Assembly (NCBI RefSeq): GCF_963678635.1
Contig: NC_087062.1
Coordinates: forward strand, 46,897,758 to 46,961,757
DNA from: Symsagittifera roscoffensis
Taxonomy: Eukaryota; Xenacoelomorpha; Acoela; Convolutidae
Length of the DNA stretch: 64,000 nucleotides
Direction: 5' to 3'
The notes beneath the pieces are model-generated. The model did not search any database, had not been told where the DNA came from, and worked only from the letters and a program-made list of their open reading frames with translations. Positions 32,301 to 43,500 of this stretch are shown here, piece by piece (the first letter of the stretch is position 1; each line of letters opens with the position of its first letter). The position numbers and the translations under genes are program-made.

Positions 32301-32536
32301 CACCGAATTTCAATGGTTAGATTCTTTTGATGCCTATTGGGAAAATGAAACGATATTTAAGTTGAAACTGTACCTTTTTGGCTTGGTATTGGTTGGGATG
32401 TGGATGCGATGAAAGCAATAATAAGAATGGCGAGTATGAATAGAATAAGAGCTAGCATGATCATCAGCATGCGTTCCAGGGCACTCCGTTTCCGCAAAAA
32501 CTCTCCGAGTGCACTCTCTGTCGTGACATCAGAACC
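20245..32536 (-). CDS. M13 family zinc metallopeptidase (neprilysin/ECE-like), 14 exons
   Basis: This is a type II membrane ectopeptidase that should cleave small peptides outside the cell. Exons (minus): 32536-32374, 32187-32021, 28716-28480, 28249-28091, 28015-27573, 27052-26918, 25414-25141, 24942-24839, 24752-24694, 24537-24293, 21253-21188, 20931-20836, 20504-20428, 20344-20245. All 13 introns are GT-AG and the phases chain without a break, giving 774 residues plus stop. Numbered from the first visible residue: membrane segment 23-43; conserved cysteine-rich start CLTETC and [18 protein letters not shown] at 570-573; zinc site HELTH at 611-615; third ligand Glu671 in GENIAD (Asp675); substrate-binding His736 and Arg742; C-terminal CAVW. 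Length and motifs fit an active enzyme. The initiator exon is uncertain. Family members cannot be separated further by eye. Confidence 0.95.
20428..20504 (-). CDS. M13 peptidase exon m
   Basis: 25 codons plus two bases: [20 protein letters not shown] then APEQI. It contains the conserved W-C and the active-site His (D-x-H-x-P). Leaves in phase 2 to complete Arg with the next exon. Confidence 0.95.
20760..20826. repeat. Short interspersed repeat fragment in intron
   Basis: 'agaaaaagtctattgcctga' followed by 'cttgctattgcaaaagtaa' matches phrases at 23598-23650, 26203-26250 and 26620-26660 ('gtctattacccgattg', 'aatacccttgc'). Confidence 0.55.
20836..20931 (-). CDS. M13 peptidase exon l
   Basis: 32 codons, [20 protein letters not shown] then [12 protein letters not shown], matching the family 'L-P-G-L-x-x-T-x-x-Q-l-F-F'. 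Confidence 0.95.
21188..21253 (-). CDS. M13 peptidase exon k: third zinc ligand
   Basis: 22 codons, [20 protein letters not shown] plus YQ. Glu of GENIAD is the third zinc ligand and Asp orients the zinc histidine. It is separated from exon j by a 3-kb repeat-rich intron. Confidence 0.96.
22700..23800. repeat. Cluster of tRNA-derived SINE copies in the 3-kb intron
   Basis: On the minus strand there are three tRNA-like heads. At about 22870-22795, 'GAGTTCGATTCTG' is a B box. At about 23010-22920, 'ggcgtagaggtaaaaca' is box A-like and 'CTGTTCGAATCCGGCC' is B box. At about 23530-23445, 'tacgcctgggacggcaaagg' and 'gTGTTCGAATCTGACC' are present. The body phrase 'gctttttcggactatcgtc' follows the second and is identical to the + strand copy at 4307. 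Further shared phrases are 'aagcggtaacaaagccga' (also 26270) and 'gtctattacccgattgtaat' (also 26210, 26630). Confidence 0.7.
24293..24537 (-). CDS. M13 peptidase exon j: zinc site HELTH
   Basis: Encodes [16 protein letters not shown], then [15 protein letters not shown] with the HExxH zinc-binding and catalytic Glu motif, ending [15 protein letters not shown]. All residues needed for zinc binding are present. Confidence 0.97.
24694..24752 (-). CDS. M13 peptidase exon i: substrate-binding NAYY
   Basis: Encodes [19 protein letters not shown]. Asn and Ala of NAYY form backbone contacts with substrate in M13 enzymes. 59 bases, flanked by 'tctccag' and a GTAAGT donor. Confidence 0.95.
24839..24942 (-). 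CDS. M13 peptidase exon h
   Basis: 34 codons beginning [16 protein letters not shown] and ending VDKS, leaving in phase 2. It links the helical domain to the NAYY exon. Confidence 0.92.
25141..25414 (-). CDS. M13 peptidase exon g
   Basis: Starts [20 protein letters not shown] and runs through [20 protein letters not shown] to [11 protein letters not shown]. These match the family's 'W-x-x-C-v' and 'L-x-W-M-D-x-x-T-r-x-x-A-x-x-K' stretches. Confidence 0.95.
25545..25582. repeat. (CA)n / (ACGC)n microsatellite
   Basis: Alternating 'acacgcacgcacgcactcgc' and 'gcacacacacacacaca' in an intron of the metallopeptidase gene. Confidence 0.85.
25583..26700. repeat. Second SINE-family cluster in the 1.5-kb intron
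   Basis: A minus-strand tRNA-like head at about 26115-26040 contains 'aatacgcctgggacggcaaa' and 'GGGTTTGAATCTGACAG', nearly identical to the 23530-23445 copy. Related phrases are 'caaagccgataaaaaatag' (compare 22882), 'aagcggtaacaaagccga' (compare 23040) and two copies of the 'ttacccnntt-caatacccttgc' block at about 26210 and 26630. No coding function is visible. Confidence 0.65.
26918..27052 (-). CDS. M13 peptidase exon f
   Basis: Encodes [15 protein letters not shown] to GMRPRW, the 'N-Y-x-x-W-R-V' region. It enters and leaves in phase 2 and joins to [10 protein letters not shown]. Confidence 0.93.
27573..28015 (-). CDS. M13 peptidase exon e (largest exon)
   Basis: 147 codons plus two bases, from [10 protein letters not shown] to FVSNSSK. 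It covers the alpha-helical part of the M13 N-terminal domain, including LEISFSKI and '[11 protein letters not shown]'. The donor GA|GTACGC is weak but the join gives the expected [12 protein letters not shown] with the next exon. Confidence 0.93.
28091..28249 (-). CDS. M13 peptidase exon d
   Basis: 53 codons in phase 0 including [16 protein letters not shown], matching the family's 'D-x-K-N-S-x-x' segment. The donor is ACG|GTAAGT and it splices to [10 protein letters not shown]. Confidence 0.9.
28480..28716 (-). CDS. M13 peptidase exon c
   Basis: 79 codons in phase 0, starting [16 protein letters not shown] and ending ASPMLKILE. The stretch KTYTFYKSC matches the family's 'K-x-x-Y-x-S-C' before the inserted helical region. 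A charged, low-complexity insertion (about 30 residues, rich in E, K, R, A) precedes it. Intron upstream is 3.3 kb and holds a LINE relic. Confidence 0.9.
29528..31700 (+). pseudogene. Non-LTR retrotransposon (LINE) relic in intron, antisense to host gene
   Basis: Plus-strand frames, broken by many stops and shifts, follow LINE order. An APE-type endonuclease start, [20 protein letters not shown] with '[10 protein letters not shown]', is at about 30008-30115; an endonuclease end with 'SSPDISVAH' is near 30546-30575. A linker with [19 protein letters not shown] and '[15 protein letters not shown]' is at about 30990-31190. Reverse transcriptase pieces '[13 protein letters not shown]', '[12 protein letters not shown]' and '[10 protein letters not shown]' are at about 31330-31545. 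This resembles Jockey/I/R1-type elements. The catalytic RT core is not preserved. The section 29528-30000 just before the endonuclease may be a gag-side remnant. Confidence 0.75.
32021..32187 (-). CDS. M13 peptidase exon b: cysteine-rich start of ectodomain
   Basis: Encodes [18 protein letters not shown] and then [14 protein letters not shown]...IPPDNYGSW, the diagnostic N-terminal signature of the M13 ectodomain with its disulfide cysteines. The acceptor is TTTTTCAG and the donor CAG|GTGGGT. Confidence 0.95.
32374..32536 (-). CDS. M13 peptidase exon a: cytoplasmic tail and transmembrane anchor
   Basis: The exon is preceded by the acceptor 'ttgctttag' and followed by the donor GTACAG. It encodes a short charged tail ([20 protein letters not shown]) followed by a hydrophobic run of about 21 residues beginning [10 protein letters not shown]. 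It ends in phase 1. The tail could be completed by an upstream start exon; a Met inside the exon (ERMLM) is an alternative start. Confidence 0.88.
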
Positions 32537-33349
32537 CTAAAGCAATACGCGTTCATTTAAAAATCCGCTCAGTCTACACCACATTATGGGATTGCAAAGA
32601 TAACAATGCTATCACCATGAATGAGTAGGCAGCAGTTGATTTTCAAGTGGCGGAATGTTGATTTTCAAAATCAATCTCACTGCAAAATCAGCGATACCAT
32701 TCTCAATGAACCATCTGATAAAATCAATGAAAAGCTAACAACTTTCAGTATTAAAAACTTAGTCTCTTTTCCCGGACGAGTTAAGTTCGAAACACATTTG
32801 AACAAGGAGCGGAAGTTCTTCCGAATTTATTTGGACAATGTCAGTTTTTAATACTTCCAGAAAAAGGTATTTAGAGGAATTTTAAAATCAAAAATTAAAG
32901 TCTCCGACGCAAAACGCCTCCAATCGTTCGGGAGAAAAATAGGAAAACAACAATTCAACACTGAGGCGAGGCAAAGCTGCGCATCAATTGCGATAACATA
33001 ATATATGCCAGAATTAGAGCGTAAAACATTACTGTCAAAAATTCAAAATTTTACAAGAAAAACCACAATCTAGCTGTTCTCTTGCAATAATGATTCAGAA
33101 AAGCCACAAAATTAAACAAAGCGAAAAAAAATATGTAAAAATGGAGGAAAATTGGAATTTTTTTACACTTTCAACTGGCATTCATATCCTTTTTAAATGA
33201 TTGTAATATGATTTCAAAAGTTTTCTCATAATCCGCCAATTACTGCTTCTTTCGGAATAAAGAAGAACGCAAAGCGAAATTTCAAAAAGCCTTCTAAAAT
33301 TGTTAATATAAATACAAGAATCTCTCTGAAAACTGGAGTTTTGTATGAT
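32537..33349. other. Region just upstream of the metallopeptidase anchor exon
   Basis: On the minus strand an ATG directly followed by a GTGATA donor (ATG at 32618-32616) would splice in phase 0 to GSDV..., giving MGSDV; this is only a candidate start exon. The + strand open frame 32621-32851 has no recognisable domain. No promoter element could be identified. Confidence 0.35.
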
Positions 33350-34540
33350 AATTCGAGTTTTCGAAAAAATAATTAAAAAACGTCATATCGCAAAAAATAC
33401 AAGGATTTGAGCAGTCATATTTGAAGGCAAAACTCGCAACTCCTGGGAGTACCCTAACAGAGCCTCACTATAGAGATGGGAACTTGAAAGTTTGAGAAAT
33501 TTGTTATATCTAAGTTCTTTGAGCAATTTAAAAAAAGACATAACAAGACTCAAGAGCAGCCGAAATCGAACGCAAGATTTGCAACTTGGAACACCTGAGA
33601 GTAACCTCACAGGAACCAACTACAAGGTCGGAAATTTCCATTCTTTTGAATGTTTTGAAATTTAAGTTTTCTGAAAAATTAAAGAAAATTATAAAACTCG
33701 TCATATCTCGAAAACGAAAAAGATTTGAGCAGTCATATTTGGAGGCAAGATTCGCAATCCTTGAGAGTACTCTGACAGTAACCAAACACAGGGTTGGGAA
33801 TTTCAAGTGTTAAAAATTATTTTTATTTTGAAATTTCGGAAAACTTTTGAAAAAAAAAATGTCATATCTTTTACACTCAAAGGATTTGGACATTCGTAAT
33901 TGGAGGCCAAACTGGCGAGCATTCTTATTTGAGACAATATTGGCAATCTTTCGCAATACTCTGACAGCACACAACTACAGTTGGGAATTTCACTTTGGTG
34001 AATTATTTTGTAATTTAAGTTTTCTGAAATTTTCTTAAACATCATAAAAATTGCCGTATCTTCAAACTAAAAAGATGTGAGCATTCTCATTGGAGGCCAA
34101 ATTCGCAACCCTTGAAATTACTCTGACAGACCCAACTACAAGTAAGTAATTTCAAATTTTGAAAAAAAAAACAATTTAATTTTTCTGAAAACTTTTTCAA
34201 AACCACATGGTTTCAAACAGTCCTACTTGAAGGCAAAACTAGCAACTCCTGAGAGTACGCTGACAGAGCTTCACTACAACGATGTAATTTCAGACTTTGT
34301 GAAATTTTTTATATCTAACTTTTTTTATATCTAAGAAAATCCTATTAAAAACGTCATATCTCAAAAACTAGAAAGATTTGAGCAGTCATATTCAGAGGCA
34401 AGATTCGCAACCCTCTGAGAGTACCCTCACAGTTTCCAGCAACAGGATTGAGATCTTCAAAGGTTTGGAAATTTTTAACATCTAAGTTTTTTTGAAAATT
34501 TCTGAAAAAATCATTAAAACGTCATATCTCAAAAACTAGA
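33350..34540 (+). repeat. Left edge of satellite array: diverged monomers
   Basis: Monomers carry the same core ('cgtcatatc-caaaa-ctanaaggatttgagcagtcat' in pieces, then 'gagagtac-ct-acag') at about 33388, 33536, 33700, 33860, 34050, 34200 and 34355. They differ from one another in many positions and in length (about 145-175 bp). This is clearly more diverged than the array to the right. Confidence 0.85.
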
Positions 34541-37500
34541 AGGATTTGAGCAGTCATATTTGGAGGCGAAAACCGCAACTCCTGAGAAAACCCTCACAAT
34601 TTCTAACAAGAGGAATGAAAAATTCAAAGTTTTGGAATTTTTTAAAATCTAAGTTCTCTGATAAAATTTCAAAAAATCCTGGAAAACGTCAATCTCAAAA
34701 ACTAAAAGGATTTGAGCAGCCATATTCAGTGGCAAGATTCACAACCCCTGAGAAATCCCTCAGTTTTCAACAACAGGATTTAAAAAATGGCATATCTCGA
34801 AAACTAAACGAATTTGAGCAGTCATATTTGGAGGCCGATTTCGCAACTCTTGGTAGTAACCTGACAGAGCCTCATTACAGAGATGAGAACTTCAAAACGT
34901 GTAAAACTTTTTATATCTAAGTTTTCTGAAAAATCCCAAAAAAACTATCTCGAAAACTACAAAAATGTGAGCAGTCATATTCAGAGGCGAGATTCGCAAC
35001 CCTCTGAGAGTACCCTCACATTTTCCGACAACAAGATCGAGATCTTCAAAGTGCTTGAATTTTTTAACAACAGGTTTATTTAAAAATTTCTGAAAAAAAA
35101 ATCATAAAAACGTCATACCTCAAAAACTTCAAGGATTTGAGCAGTCATATTTGGAGGCGAAAACCGCAACTACTGAGAGTACCCTCACAATTTTTAACAA
35201 GAGGATTGATATATTCAAAGTTTTGGAATTTTTTAAAATCTAAGATCTAAGTTCTGAAAAACTTTTTGGAAAAACCTTAAAAATAGCAATCTCAAAAACT
35301 ACAAGGATTTGAGCAGCCATATTCAGAGGCAAGATTCGCAACCCTCTGAGAGTACTCTCACTGTTTCCAGCAACAGGATTGCGATCTTCAAAGTTTCGGA
35401 ATTTTTTAACCTCTAAGTTTATTTGAAAATTTCTGAAAAAATCATAAATACGTCATATCTCAAAAACTTCAAGGATTTGAGCAGTCATATTTGCAGACAA
35501 AAACCGCAACTCCTGAGAGTACCCTCACAATTTTTAACAAGAGGATTGAGAAATTCAAAGTTTTGGAATTTTTTAAAATCTAAGTTCTCTGATAAAATTT
35601 TAAAAAATCCTGGAAAACGTCAATCTCAAAAACTAAAAGGATTTGAGCAGCCATATTCAGTGGCAAGATTCACAACCGCTGAGAAAACCCTCACAGTTTC
35701 CAACAACAGGATTTTAAACATGGCATATCTCGAAAACTAAACGAATTTGAGCAGTCATATTTGGAGGCCGAATTCGCAACTCTTGGTAGTAACCTGACAG
35801 AGCCTCATTACAGAGATGAGAACTTCAAAACGTGTAAAACTTTTTATATCTAAGTTTTCTGAAAAATCCCGAAAAAACTATCTCAAAAACTACAAGGATT
35901 TGAGCAGCCATATTTGGAGACGAAAACCGCAACTACTGAGAGTACCGTCACTATTTTTTTAACAAGAGGAATGATATATTCAAAATTTTTGGAATTTTTT
36001 AAAATCTAAGTTCTGAAAAACTTTTTGGAAAAACCTTAAAAATAGCAATCTCAAAAACTACAAGGATTTGAGCAGCCATATTCAGAGGCAAGATTCGCAA
36101 CCCTCTGAGAGTACTCTCACTGTTTCCAGCAACAGGATTGCGATTTTCAAAGTTTCGGAATTTTTTAACCTCTAAGTTTATTTGAAAATTTCTGAAAAAA
36201 TCATAAATACGTCATATCTCAAAAACTTCAAGGATTTGAGCAGTCATATTTGCAGACAAAAACCGCAACTCCTGAGAGTACCCTCACAATTTTTAACAAG
36301 AGGAATGATATATTCAAAGTTTTGGAATTTTTTAAAATCTAAGTTCTGAAAAACTTTTTGGAAAAACCTTAAAAATAGCAATCTCAAAAACTACAAGGAT
36401 TTGAGCAGCCATATTCAGAGGCAAGATTCGCAACCCTCTGAGAGTACTCTCACTGTTTCCAGCAACAGGATTGCGATCTTCAAAGTTTCGGAATTTTTTA
36501 ACCTCTAAGTTTATTTGAAAATTTCTGAAAAAATCATAAATACGTCATATCTCAAAAACTTCAAGGATTTGAGCAGTCATATTTGCAGACAAAAACCGCA
36601 ACTCCTGAGAGTACCCTCACAATTTTTAACAAGAGGATTGAGAAATTCAAAGTTTTGGAATTTTTTAAAATCTAAGTTCTCTGATAAAATTTTAAAAAAT
36701 CCTGGAAAACGTCAATCTCAAAAACTAAAAGGATTTGAGCAGCCATATTCAGTGGCAAGATTCACAACCGCTGAGAAAACCCTCACAGTTTCCAACAACA
36801 GGATTTTAAACATGGCATATCTCGAAAACTAAACGAATTTGAGCAGTCATATTTGGAGGCCGAATTCGCAACTCTTGGTAGTAACCTGACAGAGCCTCAT
36901 TACAGAGATGAGAACTTCAAAACGTGTAAAACTTTTTATATCTAAGTTTTCTGAAAAATCCCGAAAAAACTATCTCAAAAACTACAAGGATTTGAGCAGC
37001 CATATTCAGAGGCGAGATTCGCAACCCTCTGAGAGTACCCTCACAGTTTCCGACAACAAGATCGAGATCTTCAAAGTTCTTGAATTTTTTAACAACAGGT
37101 TTATTTAAAAATTTCTGACAAAAAAATCATAAAAACGTCATACCTCAAAAACTTCAAGGATTTGAGCAGTCATATTTGGAGACGAAAACCGCAACTACTG
37201 AGAGTACCGTCACTATTTTTTTAACAAGAGGAATGATATATTCAAAGTTTTGGAATTTTTTAAAATCTAAGTTCTGAAAAACTTTTTGGAAAAACCTTAA
37301 AAACGGCAATCTCAAAAACTACAAGGATTTGAGCAGCCATATTCAGAGGCAAGATTCGCAACCCTCTGAGAGTACTCTCACTGTTTCCAGCAACAGGATT
37401 GCGATCTTCAAAGTTTCGGAATTTTTTAACCTCTAAGTTTATTTGAAAATTTCTGAAAAAATCATAAATACGTCATATCTCAAAAACTTCAAGGATTTGA

Positions 37501-40500
37501 GCAGTCATATTTGCAGACAAAAACCGCAACTCCTGAGAGTACCCTCACAATTTTTAACAAGAGGATTGAGAAATTCAAAGTTTTGGAATTTTTTAAAATC
37601 TAAGTTCTCTGATAAAATTTTAAAAAATCCTGGAAAACGTCAATCTCAAAAACTAAAAGGATTTGAGCAGCCATATTCAGTGGCAAGATTCACAACCGCT
37701 GAGAAAACCCTCACAGTTTCCAACAACAGGATTTTAAACATGGCATATCTCGAAAACTAAACGAATTTGAGCAGTCATATTTGGAGGCCGAATTCGCAAC
37801 TCTTGGTAGTAACCTGACAGAGCCTCATTACAGAGATGAGAACTTCAAAACGTGTAAAACTTTTTATATCTAAGTTTTCTGAAAAATCCCGAAAAAACTA
37901 TCTCAAAAACTACAAGGATTTGAGCAGCCATATTCAGAGGCGAGATTCGCAACCCTCTGAGAGTACCCTCACAGTTTCCGACAACAAGATCGAGATCTTC
38001 AAAGTTCTTGAATTTTTTAACAACAGGTTTATTTAAAAATTTCTGACAAAAAAATCATAAAAACGTCATACCTCAAAAACTTCAAGGATTTGAGCAGTCA
38101 TATTTGGAGACGAAAACCGCAACTACTGAGAGTACCGTCACTATTTTTTTAACAAGAGGAATGATATATTCAAAGTTTTGGAATTTTTTAAAATCTAAGT
38201 TCTGAAAAACTTTTTGGAAAAACCTTAAAAACGGCAATCTCAAAAACTACAAGGATTTGAGCAGCCATATTCAGAGGCAAGATTCGCAACCCTCTGAGAG
38301 TACTCTCACTGTTTCCAGCAACAGGATTGCGATCTTCAAAGTTTCGGAATTTTTTAACCTCTAAATTTATTTGAAAATTTCTGAAAAAATCATAAATACG
38401 TCATATCTCAAAAACTTCAAGGATTTGAGCAGTCATATTTGCAGACAAAAACTGCAACTCCTGAGAGTACCCTCACAATTTTTAACAAGAGGAATGATAT
38501 ATTCAAAGTTTTGGAATTTTTTAAAATCTAAGTTCTGAAAAACTTTTTGGAAAAACCTTAAAAATAGCAATCTCAAAAACTACAAGGATTTGAGCAGCCA
38601 TATTCAGAGGCAAGATTCGCAACCCTCTGAGAGTACTCTCACTGTTTCCAGCAACAGGATTGCGATCTTCAAAGTTTCGGAATTTTTTAACCTCTAAGTT
38701 TATTTGAAAATTTCTGAAAAAATCATAAATACGTCATATCTCAAAAACTTCAAGGATTTGAGCAGTCATATTTGCAGACAAAAACCGCAACTCCTGAGAG
38801 TACCCTCACAATTTTTAACAAGAGGATTGAGAAATTCAAAGTTTTGGAATTTTTTAAAATCTAAGTTCTCTGATAAAATTTTAAAAAATCCTGGAAAACG
38901 TCAATCTCAAAAACTAAAAGGATTTGAGCAGCCATATTCAGTGGCAAGATTCACAACCCCTGAGAAAACCCTCACAGTTTCCAACAACAGGATTTTAAAC
39001 ATGGCATATCTCGAAAACTAAACGAATTTGAGCAGTCATATTTGGAGGCCGAATTCGCAACTATTGGTAGTAACCTGACAGAGCCTCATTACAGAGATGA
39101 GAACTTCAAAACGTGTAAAACTTTTTATATCTAAGTTTTCTGAAAAATCCCGAAAAAACTATCTCAAAAACTACAAGGATTTGAGCAGCCATATTCAGAG
39201 GCGAGATTCGCAACCCTCTGAGAGTACCCTCACAGTTTCCGACAACAAGATCGAGATCTTCAAAGTTCTTGAATTTTTTAACAACAGGTTTATTTAAAAA
39301 TTTCTGACAAAAAAATCATAAAAACGTCATACCTCAAAAACTTCAAGGATTTGAGCAGTCATATTTGTAGACGAAAACCGCAACTACTGAGAGTACCGTC
39401 ACTATTTTTTTAACAAGAGGAATGATATATTCAAAGTTTTGGAATTTTTTAAAATCTAAGTTCTGAAAAACTTTTTGGAAAAACCTTAAAAACAGCTATC
39501 TCAAAAACTACAAGGATTTGAGCAGCCATATTCAGAGGCAAGATTCGCAACCCTCTGAGAGTACTCTCACTGTTTCCAGCAACAGGATTGCGATCTTCAA
39601 AGTTTCGGAATTTTTTAACCTCTAAGTTTATTTGAAAATTTCTGAAAAAATCATAAATACGTCATATCTCAAAAACTTCAAGGATTTGAGCAGTCATATT
39701 TGCAGACAAAAACCGCAACTCCTGAGAGTACCCTCACAATTTTTAACAAGAGGAATGATATTCAAAGTTTTGGAATTTTTTAAAATCTAAGTTCTGAAAA
39801 ACTTTTTGGAAAAACCTTAAAAATAGCAATCTCAAAAACTACAAGGATTTGAGCAGCCATATTCAGAGGCAAGATTCGCAACCCTCTGAGAGTACTCTCA
39901 CTGTTTCCAGCAACAGGATTGCAATCTTCAAAATTTCGGAATTTTTTAACCTCTAAGTTTATTTGAAAATTTCTGAAAAAATCATAAATACGTCATATCT
40001 CAAAAACTTCAAGGATTTGAGCAGTCATATTTGCAGACAAAAACCGCAACTCCTGAGAGTACCCTCACAATTTTTAACAAGAGGAATGATATATTCAAAG
40101 TTTTGGAATTTTTTAAAATCTAAGTTCTGAAAAACTTTTTGGAAAAACCTTAAAAATAGCAATCTCAAAAACTACAAGGATTTGAGCAGCCATATTCAGA
40201 GGCAAGATTCGCAACCCTCTGAGAGTACCCTCACAGTTTCCGACAACAAGATCGAGATCTTTAAAGTTCTTGAATTTTTTAACAACAGGTTTATTAAAAT
40301 CATAAAAACGTCATACCTCAAAAACTTCAAGGATTTGAGCAGTCATATTTGGAGACGAAAACCGCAACTACTGAGAGTACCGGCACTATTTTTTTAACAA
40401 GAGGAATGATATATTCAAAGTTTTGGAATTTTTTAAAATCTAAGTTCTGAAAAACTTTTTGGAAAAACCTTAAAAACAGCTATCTCAAAAACTACAAGGA

Positions 40501-43500
40501 TTTGAGCAGCCATATTCAGAGGCAAGATTCGCAACCCTCTGAGAGTACTCTCACTGTTTCCAGCAACAGGATTGCGATCTTCAAAGTTTCGGAATTTTTT
40601 AACCTCTAAGTTTATTTGAAAATTTCTGAAAAAATCATAAATACGTCATATCTCAAAAACTTCAAGGATTTGAGCAGTCATATTTGCAGACAAAAACCGC
40701 AACTCCTGAGAGTACCCTCACAATTTTTAACAAGAGGATTGAGAAATTCAAAGTTTTGGAATTTTTTAAAATCTAAGTTCTCTGATAAAATTTTAAAAAA
40801 TCCTGGAAAACGTCAATCTCAAAAACTAAAAGGATTTGAGCAGCCATATTCAGTGGCAAGATTCACAACCCCTGAGAAAACCCTCACAGTTTCCAACAAC
40901 AGGAATTTAAACATGGCATATCTCGAAAACTAAACGAATTTGAGCAGTCATATTTGGAGGCCGAATTCGCAACTATTGGTAGTAACCTGACAGAGCCTCA
41001 TTACAGAGATGAGAACTTCAAAACGTGTAAAACTTTTTATATCTAAGTTTTCTGAAAAATCCCGAAAAAACTATCTCAAAAACTACAAGGATTTGAGCAG
41101 CCATATTCAGAGGCGAGATTCGCAACCCTCTGAGAGTACCCTCACAGTTTCCGACAACAAGATCGAGATCTTCAAAGTTCTTGAATTTTTTAACAACAGG
41201 TTTATTTAAAAATTTCTGACAAAAAAATCATAAAAACGTCATACCTCAAAAACTTCAAGGATTTGAGCAGTCATATTTGTAGACGAAAACCGCAACTACT
41301 GAGAGTACCGTCACTATTTTTTTAACAAGAGGAATGATATATTCAAAGTTTTGGAATTTTTTAAAATCTAAGTTCTGAAAAACTTTTTGGAAAAACCTTA
41401 AAAACAGCTATCTCAAAAACTACAAGGATTTGAGCAGCCATATTCAGAGGCAAGATTCGCAACCCTCTGAGAGTACTCTCACTGTTTCCAGCAACAGGAT
41501 TGCGATCTTCAAAGTTTCGGAATTTTTTAACCTCTAAGTTTATTTGAAAATTTCTGAAAAAATCATAAATACGTCATATCTCAAAAACTTCAAGGATTTG
41601 AGCAGTCATATTTGCAGACAAAAACCGCAACTCCTGAGAGTACCCTCACAATTTTTAACAAGAGGAATGATATTCAAAGTTTTGGAATTTTTTAAAATCT
41701 AAGTTCTGAAAAACTTTTTGGAAAAACCTTAAAAATAGCAATCTCAAAAACTACAAGGATTTGAGCAGCCATATTCAGAGGCAAGATTCGCAACCCTCTG
41801 AGAGTACTCTCACTGTTTCCAGCAACAGGATTGCAATCTTCAAAATTTCGGAATTTTTTAACCTCTAAGTTTATTTGAAAATTTCTGAAAAAATCATAAA
41901 TACGTCATATCTCAAAAACTTCAAGGATTTGAGCAGTCATATTTGCAGACAAAAACCGCAACTCCTGAGAGTACCCTCACAATTTTTAACAAGAGGAATG
42001 ATATATTCAAAGTTTTGGAATTTTTTAAAATCTAAGTTCTGAAAAACTTTTTGGAAAAACCTTAAAAATAGCAATCTCAAAAACTACAAGGATTTGAGCA
42101 GCCATATTCAGAGGCAAGATTCGCAACCCTCTGAGAGTACCCTCACAGTTTCCGACAACAAGATCGAGATCTTTAAAGTTCTTGAATTTTTTAACAACAG
42201 GTTTATTTAAAAATTTCTGACAAAAAAATCATAAAAACGTCATACCTCAAAAACTTCAAGGATTTGAGCAGTCATATTTGGAGACGAAAACCGCAACTAC
42301 TGAGAGTACCGGCACTATTTTTTTAACAAGAGGAATGATATATTCAAAGTTTTGGAATTTTTTAAAATCTAAGTTCTGAAAAACTTTTTGGAAAAACCTT
42401 AAAAACAGCTATCTCAAAAACTTCAAGGATTTGAGCAGTCATATTTGCAGACAAAAACCGCAACTCCTGAGAGTACCCTCACAATTTTTAACAAGAGGAT
42501 TGAGAAATTCAAAGTTTTGGAATTTTTTAAAATCTAAGTTCTCTGATAAAATTTTAAAAAATCCTGGAAAACGTCAATCTCAAAAACTAAAAGGATTTGA
42601 GCAGCCATATTCAGTGGCAAGATTCACAACCCCTGAGAAAACCCTCACAGTTTCCAACAACAGGATTTTAAACATGGCATATCTCGAAAACTAAACGAAT
42701 TTGAGCAGTCATATTTGGAGGCCGAATTCGCAACTATTGGTAGTAACCTGACAGAGCCTCATTACAGAGATGAGAACTTCAAAACGTGTAAAACTTTTTA
42801 TATCTAAGTTTTCTGAAAAATCCCGAAAAAACTATCTCAAAAACTACAAGGATTTGAGCAGCCATATTCAGAGGCGAGATTCGCAACCCTCTGAGAGTAC
42901 CCTCACAGTTTCCGACAACAAGATCGAGATCTTCAAAGTTCTTGAATTTTTTAACAACAGGTTTATTTAAAAATTTCTGACAAAAAAATCATAAAAACGT
43001 CATACCTCAAAAACTTCAAGGATTTGAGCAGTCATATTTGTAGACGAAAACCGCAACTACTGAGAGTACCGTCACTATTTTTTTAACAAGAGGAATGATA
43101 TATTCAAAGTTTTGGAATTTTTTAAAATCTAAGTTCTGAAAAACTTTTTGGAAAAACCTTAAAAACAGCTATCTCAAAAACTACAAGGATTTGAGCAGCC
43201 ATATTCAGAGGCAAGATTCGCAACCCTCTGAGAGTACTCTCACTGTTTCCAGCAACAGGATTGCGATCTTCAAAGTTTCGGAATTTTTTAACCTCTAAGT
43301 TTATTTGAAAATTTTTGAAAAAATCATAAATACGTCATATCTCAAAAACTTCAAGGATTTGAGCAGTCATATTTGCAGACAAAAACCGCAACTCCTGAGA
43401 GTACCCTCACAATTTTTAACAAGAGGAATGATATTCAAAGTTTTGGAATTTTTTAAAATCTAAGTTCTGAAAAACTTTTTGGAAAAACCTTAAAAATAGC

